18,445 nucleotides of DNA from Smittium culicis (GCA_001970855.1 LSSN01002653.1:1-18445), one strand, 5' to 3'. Positions 1 through 9,953 are shown, counted from the first letter of the stretch. Translations and numbers: made by a program. Notes: generated from the sequence alone by a model not told the origin.

Positions 1-3000
1 ATGATTAATTACATTTAATTAACGACTTTTAAACTAAATTCTAAAATAAAAAACTATCTTCCTACATTCTAGCTATTATGTAAATCTCTTTTATATACTA
101 AATCGCTTTAACGAATATCGGTGCGAGTTTTATTTTCCAAAGATAGAAATTATAATTATTATATTATCATAATCCACAAATTAAAAATTATTCATCAAAG
201 CTTTATAGTACAAAAATTTGAATTTTTTTTTTAAAGACTGGATCAAATAAAAATGAAGAAAATAATATATATAAAATTATAAATTCCAAAATTTATTTTA
301 ACAGTGTTTAATACTATAATAATAAAAAAATATGTATTCTATTTTACTTTTTACCTTTAAAAGGAAGATTTTTCATAAACGCTAAGCTGAATTATTCAAT
401 AAAATAATATGCAAGAGCCTTGATGAAAAATAAATCAGCATTAATATTATTATGAAAACTAAAAATTAAATCAAAATATTTTTTTGGTTTGTTAAATATT
501 TTATCTTATCATCTGTAACCATTAATATGTTTCTTAAACCGCAAAACTCAGAAATTAATCGTAATTTGAAATTTGGGAAACATGATTACATATTCAACGG
601 GATAATGCTTGATACAGAAGCTGCGAATCTATCATTTCTAATATCTTTATAAGCTTTTAGCCTAAAATTTTTTGACTCATAAGCTCTTGGAGAAAAGTTA
701 CTAATTGAGAGCGCCATTAAATAATAATTAAATTTAAAAAATGATATATAATTCAAAAGGCCATCGATTTTAATATCAAAATTTATCCTCTCGTGGTACA
801 TTGGTCATATTTGATAATAATAATTAAAATTATCAGTAAATACCCCCTCTTGTGCTGCAATACCGAAGATATTGATATAAACATAGCCATGAGATTATCT
901 ATGTCAATATTATATATTTTAGATTTAGATCCATCAAAATACTATTATTTAAAGCTTGAGTGACCTTTGAAGTAGCTTTTTCGCTATTTTTCCTAAAAAA
1001 AATAGTTTCAAAAGAAATGTTATGTAGGAAATAACTCCAGCAGTGTCTTTATTTCCGCATAGAGAAATTCTCTGATTCTAAAATGAGGACCGGAATCGCT
1101 CCATAATTAAATATTATTAAAAAAACTAAAATCGGGAGATTTCAGTAGCTTGAATGGACAGCTAAGAGAATAAATAGAGTCGTTAACGAGATTTTAAGAC
1201 AAATAGTTATATTATCTCTTCTTAATGTACCCATTTAGCTTGTACAAAACGCAATTAATAAAACTCTGAAATCTGAAACCTGCTATAAAAAATATCCGAA
1301 GATTCCACCGGTCCCCCACCAATCTTAAAATTTTCTTTGAAATCATAAATTAGAATACATGAATTATTACCTAAATTCCCTTTTAAGCTGGTGAATCGTC
1401 CCCCCTATTCGTCTACAAAAAATTTTTTATACTTAAAATCTTGGTACAAATTCACAAGTTTTCATTCACACCCTGAGTCTATTTCATGTCTTAATTTTTT
1501 TTGATTGGTAAAACTTTTCTACCTTTAACCCTAAAGCACATATCTTACAGATAACTGCTCTGTTGGTCTGATTTTTGAATTTTTTTGGGAAAAAATTTAA
1601 CAAGTGTTCAGTCCTAATTCCAAACCCGGGGTTTCCTTTAAAATCTAGTTATATATAACACTTTTTCGAGTTAAATACATTTTCGGAGTTGCAAGACATC
1701 GATATCTTCACTGAAAATTAATACTGTTATATTTTTGACTGAGAGTAGTTGTGGAGATATAAATTTTCTAAATCAACGACGGTTATACCAACAACAGATT
1801 TTGATTCATGAATGTGTCTGTTAATAGTTCTTAGAGAGCCGATGTTTGTTTTATTTTTGTTTCAGAGTGTTGAAATGAGTTCTTGAAAACAAAAACTTGA
1901 AGCTAATAAGACTATATGAAGAAAATTGTCAAACTGCCAATAATATTTGATCAATTTATGATAGATGTAGTTGATAAGCTTAAGTAAGATTGCTGATATT
2001 GGTAATTGTATTTTTCATTTTATTGTTAATCAGTGACAAGTTAATATTTTTAATAGATTATCATAACTACGGGCTGAACAGATAACATTTTAGTACAAAT
2101 TTTCTATCTCGATGTATATTTATTTACCAAAATCGATAAAAGTTACAGTCTTATGTTTATTACTATATCAAGGTTATAATAACAGAACGGTCTATAAGGT
2201 CTAATAGCTTCTTTATTGTCATTTACCTCTTAAATTAATATAATAGGATCATTTTTTTAAATAATAGTATAAAATTTGGGACTATTTACTCTATTAGTGC
2301 AAAAGTTTCTCTAATCTTATAAAAAAATTCAGATTTATTAAATAATTATCTAAATTGGTTGTATTTTTGATATATCGTGTATGCTTAGGGGGGTAGGTAT
2401 CATCAGCGGAAATGCAAAAGTTTATAAACTTAATATTATATAATGGTATTAGGTATGCTTTTAGTGACTGCTAATTCTCATTTGTATTAAATCCTTTCAT
2501 TATTTAATATTTCATAAATCCTATTACAGCACAATAGTTTTTTTTTTTTAATTTTTAAGCCTTTTCATTCTTGATCGACATCACAGCACTTGAACCAGCA
2601 AATAAATTTTTTTGTAAACAGATACATATTATATTAATTTTTTTATGTTTTTTTATAAGTTAATTTTATTGGCCGATTTTTCACATTATGAAAAATAGGT
2701 GAAATTTTTCTGATGGCATTTTATACACCTACCAACTCTAATTAGAGAATTCTGATTATTTATTGTTTTTTTCTACTTGAGTTTTGTGTATAATACTATT
2801 TTTTTTTATAGATTTTTTTCAAAAAAAAGTATCACCAGCTTAGCTAGTTGTATAACGAATTTTTCTTTTTGAATTTTTAGTTCTAATTTCGAAGTTTAGA
2901 AAATTTCATAATTAATTTCAAGCGATTCAAAATTTTTTATTTTTTTTTCAAAAAATTGCACTTATTGTAGTATAAGTTATAGTAATATATGAGGATGTTT

Positions 3001-3170
3001 TGGTTATACATTATAGCTTTATTATATCCTATCAATTTTTTGCTGATATGTTACTTGACTCTTTTAGATACTTAAATCCAATTTTACAAGCTTTTTTTCA
3101 CACAAAAGCAATGTTGAAATCTATTTGCTAATAATAAATAAATAAATCAAATTCATTTCTAGTTGCTTAT
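1..3170. other. Gene-free AT-rich region
   Basis: No convincing gene. A 71-codon minus-strand frame (586-801) is within chance for this composition. A patch at roughly 1,000-1,900 has somewhat more G+C, including CCGGTCCCCCACC near 1308 and CCCGGGG near 1625, and may be an old repeat, but no protein can be read from it. From about 2,500 the + strand is strikingly T-rich. Confidence 0.6.
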
Positions 3171-3336
3171 GTGAGGATTTTATTTTATATAGTAATATTA
3201 TATAATTTATAATTTTATCCAATAATTAGGGATCATCTTCGCTCTTGCATTATTATATAATTATTGGCATTTATGAAAATTTGACATTTTTTTCAGAAAT
3301 TCTTTATACCTAAAAGTGCTCTCTTCGTAAAGAATC
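3171..3336 (+). repeat. Dispersed repeat family, copy A (shortened)
   Basis: It starts at GTGAGGATT and ends with CTCTCTTCGTAAAGAAT (from about 3320), the most conserved block of the family, here preceded by TTCTTTATACCTAAAAG. It is about 65 bases shorter than copies B and C between the same landmarks, suggesting an internal deletion. No coding capacity is visible. Confidence 0.4.
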
Positions 3337-3593
3337 GTTAATTTACAATATTTTCAATAAGTTTTGGTATCTCAGCATATTTTTATAGCAAACATTTCAC
3401 ATTACACATATAAAGTAGCTTATTCGTTAATAATTGTAAAATTAATTGTGAATTATGAACGCTTTAAAAACTCGCTCTCAAAACGACAATAATAAAAGTA
3501 ATAATAAACAAGCACTAATTATTTATGAGCGGCATTGGACCATCCCAAAAAATTTCAGTTAAAATATTTCCTAAGTGCTCGATTATTTAATAT

Positions 3594-3826
3594 GTGAGAT
3601 TCTAAACGGAGAAAGCTCTTTTGTGCTTCATATAGTTATTGGACTAATTATTTTTAGTCTATAATTATTATTGGAAGAATTGGAAAAGTATTTCCATTAT
3701 TATTTCTCTTCTGAAAGTATTGTTTGCTAAAAAAATACTAGATTTTATTTACTGGATATTAATTAAATATGATATTTCATACACTGTAACTCTTTGTCCA
3801 TAAAAATGATCTCTTCGTAAAGAATC
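3594..3826 (+). repeat. Dispersed repeat family, copy B
   Basis: It runs from GTGAGATTCTAAAC to ATCTCTTCGTAAAGAATC. With copy C it shares, in order, GATTCTRAAC, TTGGAAGAATTGGAAA versus TGGATTGGAAAGG, GATTTTATTTA versus GATTTTATTTTATTGG, then ACACTGTAAC followed by a CATAAAAATG block. Ordered matches over about 230 bases point to descent from one sequence. Resemblance may extend upstream to about 3530. Confidence 0.55.
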
Positions 3827-4500
3827 TCCCATGTATGCAACTTAAGTTCTAGACGACTTATAGAATCAAAAACCGAATTTTAGAAATGGGAGGGATCCCT
3901 AGCTATGCCGAAAATCTACTATTTTTTGGTAAATGATATGTAGAGTTTCGAATCTGACCCCTAAATATTAAGTTTTATTAGTAAGTAGTTTTAAAATAAA
4001 GATCTTGCTAACTTGTAATTTTTTTCGATACTTACAGAAATTAATATTGGCGTAAGACCTCTATTTGTGCAGGGAATTTGCTTAAAATTCATATTCTCTA
4101 TATGCAATTAATTGGCGAAAACAAGGTAAGATAATTCGCGATTTTAGCTGGTGGATAAACTCAGTAGCACCTAGAAAATGAGGGCAATGAATAAGATAAC
4201 TCCGTATATCGCAACAATCATCTTATATTAGTCTAAAGTATATTTCATAAAACTTTTTTCCGAGATGTGAAATATTTTTGAGCCACATACGTTATCCATG
4301 CGGACAATGCGCTGACGCTATAATTCCAAATTTTAGGTTTATAGCTCATAAAAGCTAGCTAGAAATATATATTTCCCGAAAAATTCATTAGCGAATCATA
4401 GAGACGTATGATTTTTGCGACGTTTCTTATGTAAGCTAAATATCATTTCTCGCGGAAGTGTTACGTAATATCAGCTTTTGGTAAAAAAGATTTATAGAAC
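3827..4500. other. Intergenic region upstream of the quinone reductase gene
   Basis: Slightly richer in G+C than the region before it, especially 4040-4470, but all six frames are broken by frequent stops. No element was recognised. It may hold distal promoter sequence. Confidence 0.5.
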
Positions 4501-4507
4501 TTTTAGA

Positions 4508-4514
4508 TTAGTAA
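4508..4514. promoter_or_regulatory. Candidate Yap1-type site TTAGTAA (distal)
   Basis: TTAGTAA matches the known fungal Yap1/AP-1-like bZIP consensus TTA(C/G)TAA and lies about 300 bases upstream of the quinone reductase start. It is the core of a perfect 17-base palindrome (4503-4519: two 8-base arms around a G). Yeast PST2 is induced by oxidative stress through Yap1, so such a site makes sense here. The motif is AT-rich and also arises by chance. Confidence 0.35.
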
Positions 4515-4622
4515 TCTAAGGACCCAGGCTACTATATTTATAAAAATCGTAGTAAAGTGGGTCTAAATAAGCTAAAATATAAATTTTAGCATAAAAAGCT
4601 AACAGTTAATTTGGGTTTTGGA

Positions 4623-4629
4623 TTAGTAA
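4623..4629. promoter_or_regulatory. Candidate Yap1-type site TTAGTAA (proximal)
   Basis: A second TTAGTAA lies about 180 bases upstream of the quinone reductase ATG and 75 bases upstream of the TATA-like box. That spacing suits an upstream activating site. Two copies within 120 bases are somewhat more than base composition predicts. The role is inferred from the gene family. Confidence 0.35.
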
Positions 4630-4703
4630 ACAAAAGGTACCCTAATTAGTATATCCACTTTCATGTGTATAATTTATGGACCGCTATACCTTTCAAAAAA
4701 AAG

Positions 4704-4710
4704 TATAAAA
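4704..4710 (+). promoter_or_regulatory. TATA-like box of the quinone reductase gene
   Basis: TATAAAA ends about 100 bases before the ATG at 4811, a plausible distance for a fungal promoter with a short leader. Similar strings are common in DNA this AT-rich, so the call rests on position only. Confidence 0.4.
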
Positions 4711-4714
4711 AGAA

Positions 4715-4741
4715 ATGAGTGTTCTGTTAAAAGAACTATAA
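4715..4741 (+). other. Possible 8-codon upstream ORF
   Basis: ATG at 4715 opens eight codons and ends at TAA 4739-4741, 69 bases before the main start. It is only five bases past the TATA-like box, so the transcript probably starts downstream of it and omits it. If transcription starts further upstream, it could reduce translation of the reductase. Confidence 0.15.
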
Positions 4742-4810
4742 TTCACCTACAAAGTAGAACAAACCGACTCAAACCAAAAAAAAACCCCAAACATCAATAT
4801 CAATTTCAAA
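4742..4810 (+). promoter_or_regulatory. CA-rich 5' leader of the quinone reductase gene
   Basis: The bases just before the ATG are rich in A and C and poor in G and T, with short runs such as AAACC, CCCC and CATCAAT. This is typical of the untranslated leaders of well-translated fungal genes and differs from the T- and TA-rich flanks. No ATG occurs in this stretch, which supports 4811 as the start. The transcription start itself cannot be placed from sequence. Confidence 0.4.
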
Positions 4811-5422
4811 ATGGTCAAACCAACAGTATATGTCGTATATTATTCTACCTACGGACACTTGAGGACTCTCGCAGACAACATCGTAAAAGGCTTGAAATCA
4901 ACAGATCTTGTAAATGTTGAATTGCGTCAATTTGAAGAGACTTTAAAACAGGAAGTCCTAGATAAAATGCATGCTCCTCCAAAGGACGACACTGTACCAA
5001 TCTTCACCCTAGAAGAATTCGAGAAGGGAGATGCATTCATGTTCGGATTCCCAACTAGATCAGGCACTCCTCCAGCACAAGTACAAACATTCATCGACTC
5101 TACAGGAGCTTTGTGGTTCAAAAAGGCTCTTGTAGGAAAGATGGCTGGCGTATTTACCAGTACTGGAGATCAAAATGGTGGCCAAGAATCAACTACCCTT
5201 ACATTCTTACCTAACCTTATTCACCAAGGAATGATCTTTGTTCCCATGGGATTCACTCATGACAACCTATTCATTGTAGACGAAGTTGTTGGCGGTTCTG
5301 CATATGGAGCTGGAGGTGTAGCATCAATAACTGGACAAAGACCAGTTTCCGATAAAGAAATAGAATTAGCAATTCATCACGGAAAAATATTTGCTAAGAC
5401 TGTCTCAAAATACCATAACTAA
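4811..5422 (+). CDS. NAD(P)H:quinone oxidoreductase, WrbA/Pst2-like flavodoxin-fold protein (203 aa)
   Basis: The family uses FMN to carry out two-electron reduction of quinones with NAD(P)H. This avoids semiquinone radicals and protects against oxidative stress; fungal members include yeast Pst2, Rfs1 and Ycp4 and the allergen Alt a 7. The 203 residues match the usual full length of about 200. The FMN-phosphate loop is YYSTYGH (10-16), followed by MHAPPK (53-58), GFPTR (79-83), TGALW (98-102, with the tryptophan that covers the flavin), STGDQNGGQE (117-126), VPMGF (144-148) and GGSAYGAG (161-168). The frame is open throughout, so no intron is needed. The ATG has A at -3 and G at +4, and the protein begins directly at the first flavodoxin strand. 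There is no signal peptide or membrane segment, so it is probably cytosolic. Oddities: the usual GDGSRQPS near the C terminus reads SITGQRPVS, the usual HHG reads HQG (138-140), and VPxGY has F148. G+C is clearly higher than in the flanks. The family call is secure; the substrate is not known. Confidence 0.96.
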   Translation: MVKPTVYVVYYSTYGHLRTLADNIVKGLKSTDLVNVELRQFEETLKQEVLDKMHAPPKDDTVPIFTLEEFEKGDAFMFGFPTRSGTPPAQVQTFIDSTGALWFKKALVGKMAGVFTSTGDQNGGQESTTLTFLPNLIHQGMIFVPMGFTHDNLFIVDEVVGGSAYGAGGVASITGQRPVSDKEIELAIHHGKIFAKTVSKYHN

Positions 5423-5520
5423 GCCCAGTAAATAATTAACTGCGTACTTTTATACATAATTTTTACAAAATATTTTATTTTATTTTTAGATTCAATAATA
5501 ATAAAAAAACATAAACACTA
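5423..5520 (+). terminator. Probable 3' end / polyadenylation region of the quinone reductase gene
   Basis: After the TAA stop the sequence becomes AT-rich within about 40 bases. It contains TATACATA- and TTTTTAGA-like efficiency elements and AATAATAATAAA around 5493-5504, resembling fungal positioning elements. The composition change marks the gene end more clearly than any single motif does. Confidence 0.35.
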
Positions 5521-5680
5521 CAATAATTCTCCTTAGTATTTTTATCCCTATTATAGTGTAATAAATATTTCACATTTTTGATATCTCAATTACTCGAGTA
5601 GAACGTAAATATTTTTAGCCCATTCCTGTTTAATTACTTATAAAAAATAATTTGATGATTAGTCTAGATTTATAACTAGA

Positions 5681-6052
5681 TTTATTATTTGCTGAAATTT
5701 ATCAAGAAACCATAATTGAATGCGACTCGTAATTAAATTATTTTAACTAAACTTGGCTTGTTATATTTGGCATATCAAAAATGATCTATAACTGGTGAAA
5801 AGGATAAAGAGATGGAGGATTCTGAACAAAAAAAACTTATTTGTAGCTAGAAATTGTTGGATCGAATATTTTATATGCAAAATTTTTATTTGCTGGATTG
5901 GAAAGGTATATCAATTTTTCTTTTTAATTGTTTCTTTTTGCAAGTATTTTTTGATAAAAAAAATTAATGATTTTATTTTATTGGGTAAAAGCAAACATTA
6001 AATTTGATACACTGTAACACTTTATGCATAAAAATGCTCTCTTCGAAAAGGA
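5681..6052 (+). repeat. Dispersed repeat family, copy C (longest)
   Basis: The right part (5813-6052) pairs with copy B, ending GATACACTGTAACAC, CATAAAAATGCTCTCTTCG. The left part (5681-5771) pairs with fragment D at 14826-14914. This copy therefore joins the two halves and defines an element of at least 370 bases. It begins about 260 bases after the quinone reductase stop. No terminal inverted repeats or target duplications could be recognised. Open frames within it carry no domain and look like chance. Confidence 0.5.
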
Positions 6053-6166
6053 TATTCCGTTTACATTTGACTCTTTTGCAGCTGTTAGTAATTTGTTACT
6101 TTTATACCTTTTAATCTACGATCACAAGAGAATCCTTCTTATAGTTACTAATGATTATAGCTCAAA

Positions 6167-6178
6167 CCCCCCCCCCCC
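6167..6178 (+). repeat. Run of 12 C
   Basis: A pure cytosine run in DNA that is otherwise about four fifths A+T. It lies just after repeat copy C. It may be a polymorphic homopolymer tract or an assembly-sensitive site. Confidence 0.9.
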
Positions 6179-6179
6179 A

Positions 6180-7286
6180 CTAAAAACTCCTAGTTCTATA
6201 GTGCATAAAATATGAATTTGAATTATCAAAATAAATATTTTATGCGCACCAGGACTTGTGCTAAAAGTAATAATCACAGTTTATGTAAATATCAAAGAAA
6301 ATAAAAAGTTATTTATTGATTCGTTCTATTATTATTAAAATGTTAATTTTGTTATTTTGAGAAATAAATTTAATAACAATGCTGATTTCATATTTTAAAT
6401 AAATTTATAAAAAATCGTATATACTATACTAAAAGATAGTCTGAAACGATCAAAAGGTCTATTAAAATAAATAATTAAAAAATATATATAATTATTGCAT
6501 ATATTTATGCTGTAAAAATCCAATTTTCCTGCTGTATCGATATATCTTTAGAAAAATGAGAATATGTAAAGACTTAATACATTACTTTTTTTTTTTACAT
6601 ATGTTTTCCCATCACGACTATCTTTTGGAAAAAATAACCTTCAATAATTGGCTTATTAATTAAAAAATTAGTTTTTATTAGTACCTTTTCATTGATGAAA
6701 ATTTTGTTTTTCAGTTATTATGTTGGGTTATTATTACAAAAATTTAAAGCATAATGTAAACTATACTTGGAATAAATAAGCCCATAAAAATTTTATAAAT
6801 ACGAGTTAATAGCTTTAATTTGAGGTGATAATTTGTTCTTGATGCTTTTTGTCTGAAAAATATCTACTCTGTTAAATGTAATAAGTATATACATGCATAA
6901 ATATAAATAAAACTAATTTTTATTTATATATACATAAATATATTTAATAATAAGTTTAAATTTACTATTAAACTATTGTTCATCAAATTTTACAATTAAA
7001 ATAAATTTAATGCGTATTTTATGATTTTTAGATATTACATTAATCATGTATTTATTATTGTTTTTAGCCACAATATTATCGCATTAGTTAGAATTTTTTT
7101 TTGAGTAGAAAAGTATTTTGCTATTATATTTTTTCATAAAAATGTAGAATAAAAATACTGTAGATACTAATTTTTTTATTGGAATAATTTTATTGACAAT
7201 ATTTTTGATTTTATATTTTGCTAAAAGCACAGGAAACTTTCTCTTTACCATCATAAATTAACCCTTATTAAATAAAACCAATTAAA
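6180..7286. other. Gene-free AT-rich region upstream of the secreted-protein remnant
   Basis: Apart from the inverted repeat at 6901-6929, nothing recognisable. The bases just before 7287 (CTCTTTACCATCATAAATTAACC) are more pyrimidine- and CA-rich and could be the remnant gene's leader. Confidence 0.5.
6901..6929. repeat. Inverted repeat, 12-base arms, 5-base loop
   Basis: ATATAAATAAAA (6901-6912) and its exact complement (6918-6929) flank CTAAT. It can form a hairpin or small cruciform. In AT-rich DNA it may be a chance product; no gene is close by. Confidence 0.6.
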
Positions 7287-7673
7287 ATGTTTAAAACCAG
7301 TACAATACTCGTCTTCCTTTCTGGCTGTCTAAAAAGCGGAGTTTCTCAATCACCAGGACAATTTTCAGTAAGATATTTCAATAAACAATCTTTTTCTGAA
7401 AATTACCAAGAATATAAAAATAACGGAGTTTGCCATGACGCTCTTGGTTGGAAAGCAATGCAATTCACAGTAACCGAGGACTCGGAATTATCGATATTCA
7501 ATGGTTATGGATGTAGCAATTTGATATAAAAACAAGATTTATACGGAACTTTTACTGGTAGAAATTTTAGATCAATTTTTGGTATACCAGTAGTGATTAG
7601 TTTTATCATAGTTTTTAAGAGAAGCGCTTGCAGATGGAATAGAAAACATATTCACTGTGGTCAAAATTATTAA
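7287..7673 (+). pseudogene. Broken gene for a small secreted protein, interrupted by TAA at codon 81
   Basis: The ATG at 7287 (context TTAAAATG) opens an 80-codon frame. Residues 1-20 look like a signal peptide: K3, a hydrophobic stretch ILVFLSG (7-13), then GVS-Q. Cleavage near 20/21 is plausible, although K16 inside the segment is unusual. The mature part has GVCHDALGW (47-55), FTVTEDSEL (60-68) and FNGYGC (71-76), with C49 and C76. Alternating aromatic, hydrophobic and NGYGC segments resemble small fungal secreted proteins of beta/gamma-crystallin-like (Greek-key) type; that is an impression, not a demonstrated match. After TAA (7527-7529) the same frame stays open for 47 codons to TAA at 7671-7673, with LYGTFTGR (85-92), a hydrophobic strand and two more cysteines (115, 124). 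Unbroken length would be about 128 codons, normal for this class. A CAA-to-TAA change, as RIP makes, would explain the stop. An unseen intron or a genuinely short protein are alternatives. Function unknown. Confidence 0.55.
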
Positions 7674-7842
7674 ATACTGGAATTAGAGAGTTATAAATAA
7701 TAAAATTTTAATAAATTAACGAATTAAAAAAAACAGGATAAATCATTATAAATTTTTGAGATAGTTGGATCGCGAATTTGGACAATAAAAGTTCCAGAAA
7801 ATAAAAACAAAAATTTATTAATTCTATAGATTTCAATTTTAA

Positions 7843-7912
7843 TACTGATTTTAAAATAAAAATTTAACTTTAAAATTCAATTAAAGTTTCGATTAATTTT
7901 TTAAAATCAGTA
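7843..7912. repeat. Nested inverted repeats forming a 70-base stem-loop
   Basis: The outer arms TACTGATTTTAAAA (7843-7856) and TTTTAAAATCAGTA (7899-7912) are perfect over 14 bases. Inside them AACTTTAA (7866-7873) and TTAAAGTT (7881-7888) pair around a 7-base loop. It lies about 170 bases after the last stop of the broken secreted-protein gene. It could be a fold-back element remnant or an extruded hairpin; no target duplication is evident. Confidence 0.55.
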
Positions 7913-9683
7913 AATTTATGAGACATATCAGTTAACACAATTCTATAAGCTGTAATACATCTCGTTTAAACTTTTATTAATAGATAATGGTTCCAAAAAA
8001 TTTTATTTAAAGAGATTATAAACATATTTATATTTTAGAAAGAAATTTTTTTGATAGCTATCATTATTAACTATTACGATACAATAAACTATATTTTTGC
8101 CAAATATTATAAGTACCATACTTATTAATATTATCGATGAATTAGTGGTATAATACATACAGATAGGTTTTTATACTTCTATAATAAAAATAAGTTGAGA
8201 GACTGAAATCCATATTTACATTGATTTTAGTAGACTGAGATTACCAAATTTATTGAAAAATTATATTGATAAGCTGTTGCTTTATGAAGAAAAATAAACA
8301 AAAAACACCAAATTCGTTGCATAAACGGAATTGTACTTTCTAAATCTTTTAGCTGGCACCCTTCTTTTTTTTTTTTTAGCTCAGAAAAGTGTAAGATTTT
8401 GTGTGGATTTTTTGTTGATACAAAAAAATATATTCATGAAAAAAATTAATATATACTGCTTCACTCAAAGTAGATAAAAAATGTTTCTTTTTTTCTGATT
8501 TTGAAAAAGAAATTATAAACAGGAGCAAAGGAATAAAAGGGTGATGATCCCAGTATTTTGGGAAGTATATTTCAAATAGCGAATTTAAAACATCCTCAAT
8601 AAAATTAATTATTTTTATTTAAAGCATAGCGAAAATAACGCTGATTCAATGCATGTAAAGATGCTCTATTTATATATATTCACCGAAAAAAATTAATTTC
8701 TATTTTTTGGAAAAATTTAAATTCTAGAATAATATAAAATTTTTATATATTTTTACTATGCCTAGTATACTCTTTTCCGAAAAGATAAATTGGTTTTCGA
8801 ATTTAAAAACAATCCATTAGATTTGATACTAATAATATAATTTCTAGGCTCAGAAAAGTATCAGATAATAAAACCTGGAAACGCATAATAGATTCAATTT
8901 TTAATTTATAGATACTGAAAAAACCATCATCATTTAAGGAATATTGCTAGTGGAAGAATTAATTTCAAGATTTAACTTTTAGTGTTTTTGGTCAAATTTC
9001 AAATTTTTATTTAATCATACTAATAGGTTTAAGACTCCTTGATATTAATTTTGCTTTTAATTGGGTTAAAATTTATTTAGCAGTCAATCTGTGCAAAAAA
9101 ATTAAAACAGGATCAAAATCAGTCCAATTGTTAAAATTTCAGTCTAATTATAGTTCTAACATTTTCTGGGCAGTTGAATGCAGTTTGATCTACTAAATAT
9201 AGCCAACTGAGTTCAATTACATACTTAATTTCCGAGGTCTATAAAAATATTGGTAAATTTTATTATTGTAGCAAATAATATACTTGCTTATTAATCATAA
9301 ACGTTTCATTAAATTGATTCTTTTAAAGTGTTGGACAGAAAAGCGTAATTATATTAAATTAGAAAAAAAAAAATCAAAGTGTAATTTAAATTTTTATGGA
9401 ATAAGTATCATGTGCGATTGTAAAATTTAAATAAAGATACACCTGTATTGTCAATTTAAAACATGTAATCAGTGTGAAATAAACATATAGGATATTTTTA
9501 GCTGAAGCGAAAAATTTTTTCTTAGAAATTCTTTTTGCTCATTAATATTAGGTAAAGGTGTTGAACTTATCAGATAAACCATTTGATTATAATTTCTAAT
9601 AAAATCTAAAATATATCAACAATTTTGATTAGGAAAAACTTTTTAGGAAATTTACGCTCCTCGAAATAATCTGCCATATATGT

Positions 9684-9711
9684 ATATTTGTATACTCACA
9701 TATACAAATAT
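9684..9711. repeat. Inverted repeat, 11-base arms, 6-base loop
   Basis: ATATTTGTATA and TATACAAATAT flank CTCACA, giving a perfect hairpin. No adjacent gene gives it a role. Confidence 0.55.
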
Positions 9712-9892
9712 TTCTGGTACTAATTTTATTACAATTAATATAGTATGGTAAAGTATTTAATAATCCATTTAACTATTATTTTAGTAGCCAATGTAGTAAG
9801 TAAAGGTTATTAAAAAAAAAAAATTTAACATTAAAGGTAGAAAAGCAGCCTTTATTTATTTGAATGTAAGACCAAATATGAAATTCGTTACT

Positions 9893-9953
9893 AAAAATAA
9901 TAAAATAAAAAAAATAAAATAAAATAAATAAAATAAAATAAAATAAATAAAAT
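9893..9953 (+). repeat. AAAAT/AAAT microsatellite
   Basis: About 60 bases made only of A and T in repeated TAAAA and TAAA units, interrupted by one A-run. Probably length-variable between strains. Confidence 0.85.

Noticed and set aside
586..801. 71-codon minus-strand frame
   Set aside because: A few frames of this length are expected by chance in 18 kb of such AT-rich DNA. It has no signal peptide, domain or composition change.
1730..1861. 44-codon open minus-strand stretch in a slightly G+C-richer patch
   Set aside because: It has no start, no recognised motif and is not extended by neighbouring open pieces in the same frame. It may be an old relic but is not supportable.
4663..4920. 85-codon + strand frame overlapping the start of the quinone reductase
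   Set aside because: It is out of frame with a clear conserved gene, begins before the TATA-like box and has no domain. The openness of the overlap comes from the real gene's codon composition.
4927..5121. 64-codon minus-strand frame inside the reductase gene
   Set aside because: An antisense shadow of the conserved coding sequence.
5795..6001. 68-codon + strand frame
   Set aside because: It has no ATG start (GTG) and lies within repeat copy C. The frame is not preserved in copy B.
6024..6215. 63-codon + strand frame
   Set aside because: It spans the end of repeat copy C and the C run, which produces the proline stretch. It has no domain.
7513..7572. Intron removing the TAA of the secreted-protein gene
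   Set aside because: The only nearby GT (GTAGCA) is a poor donor, no branch-point motif is visible, and the frame downstream already continues without splicing.
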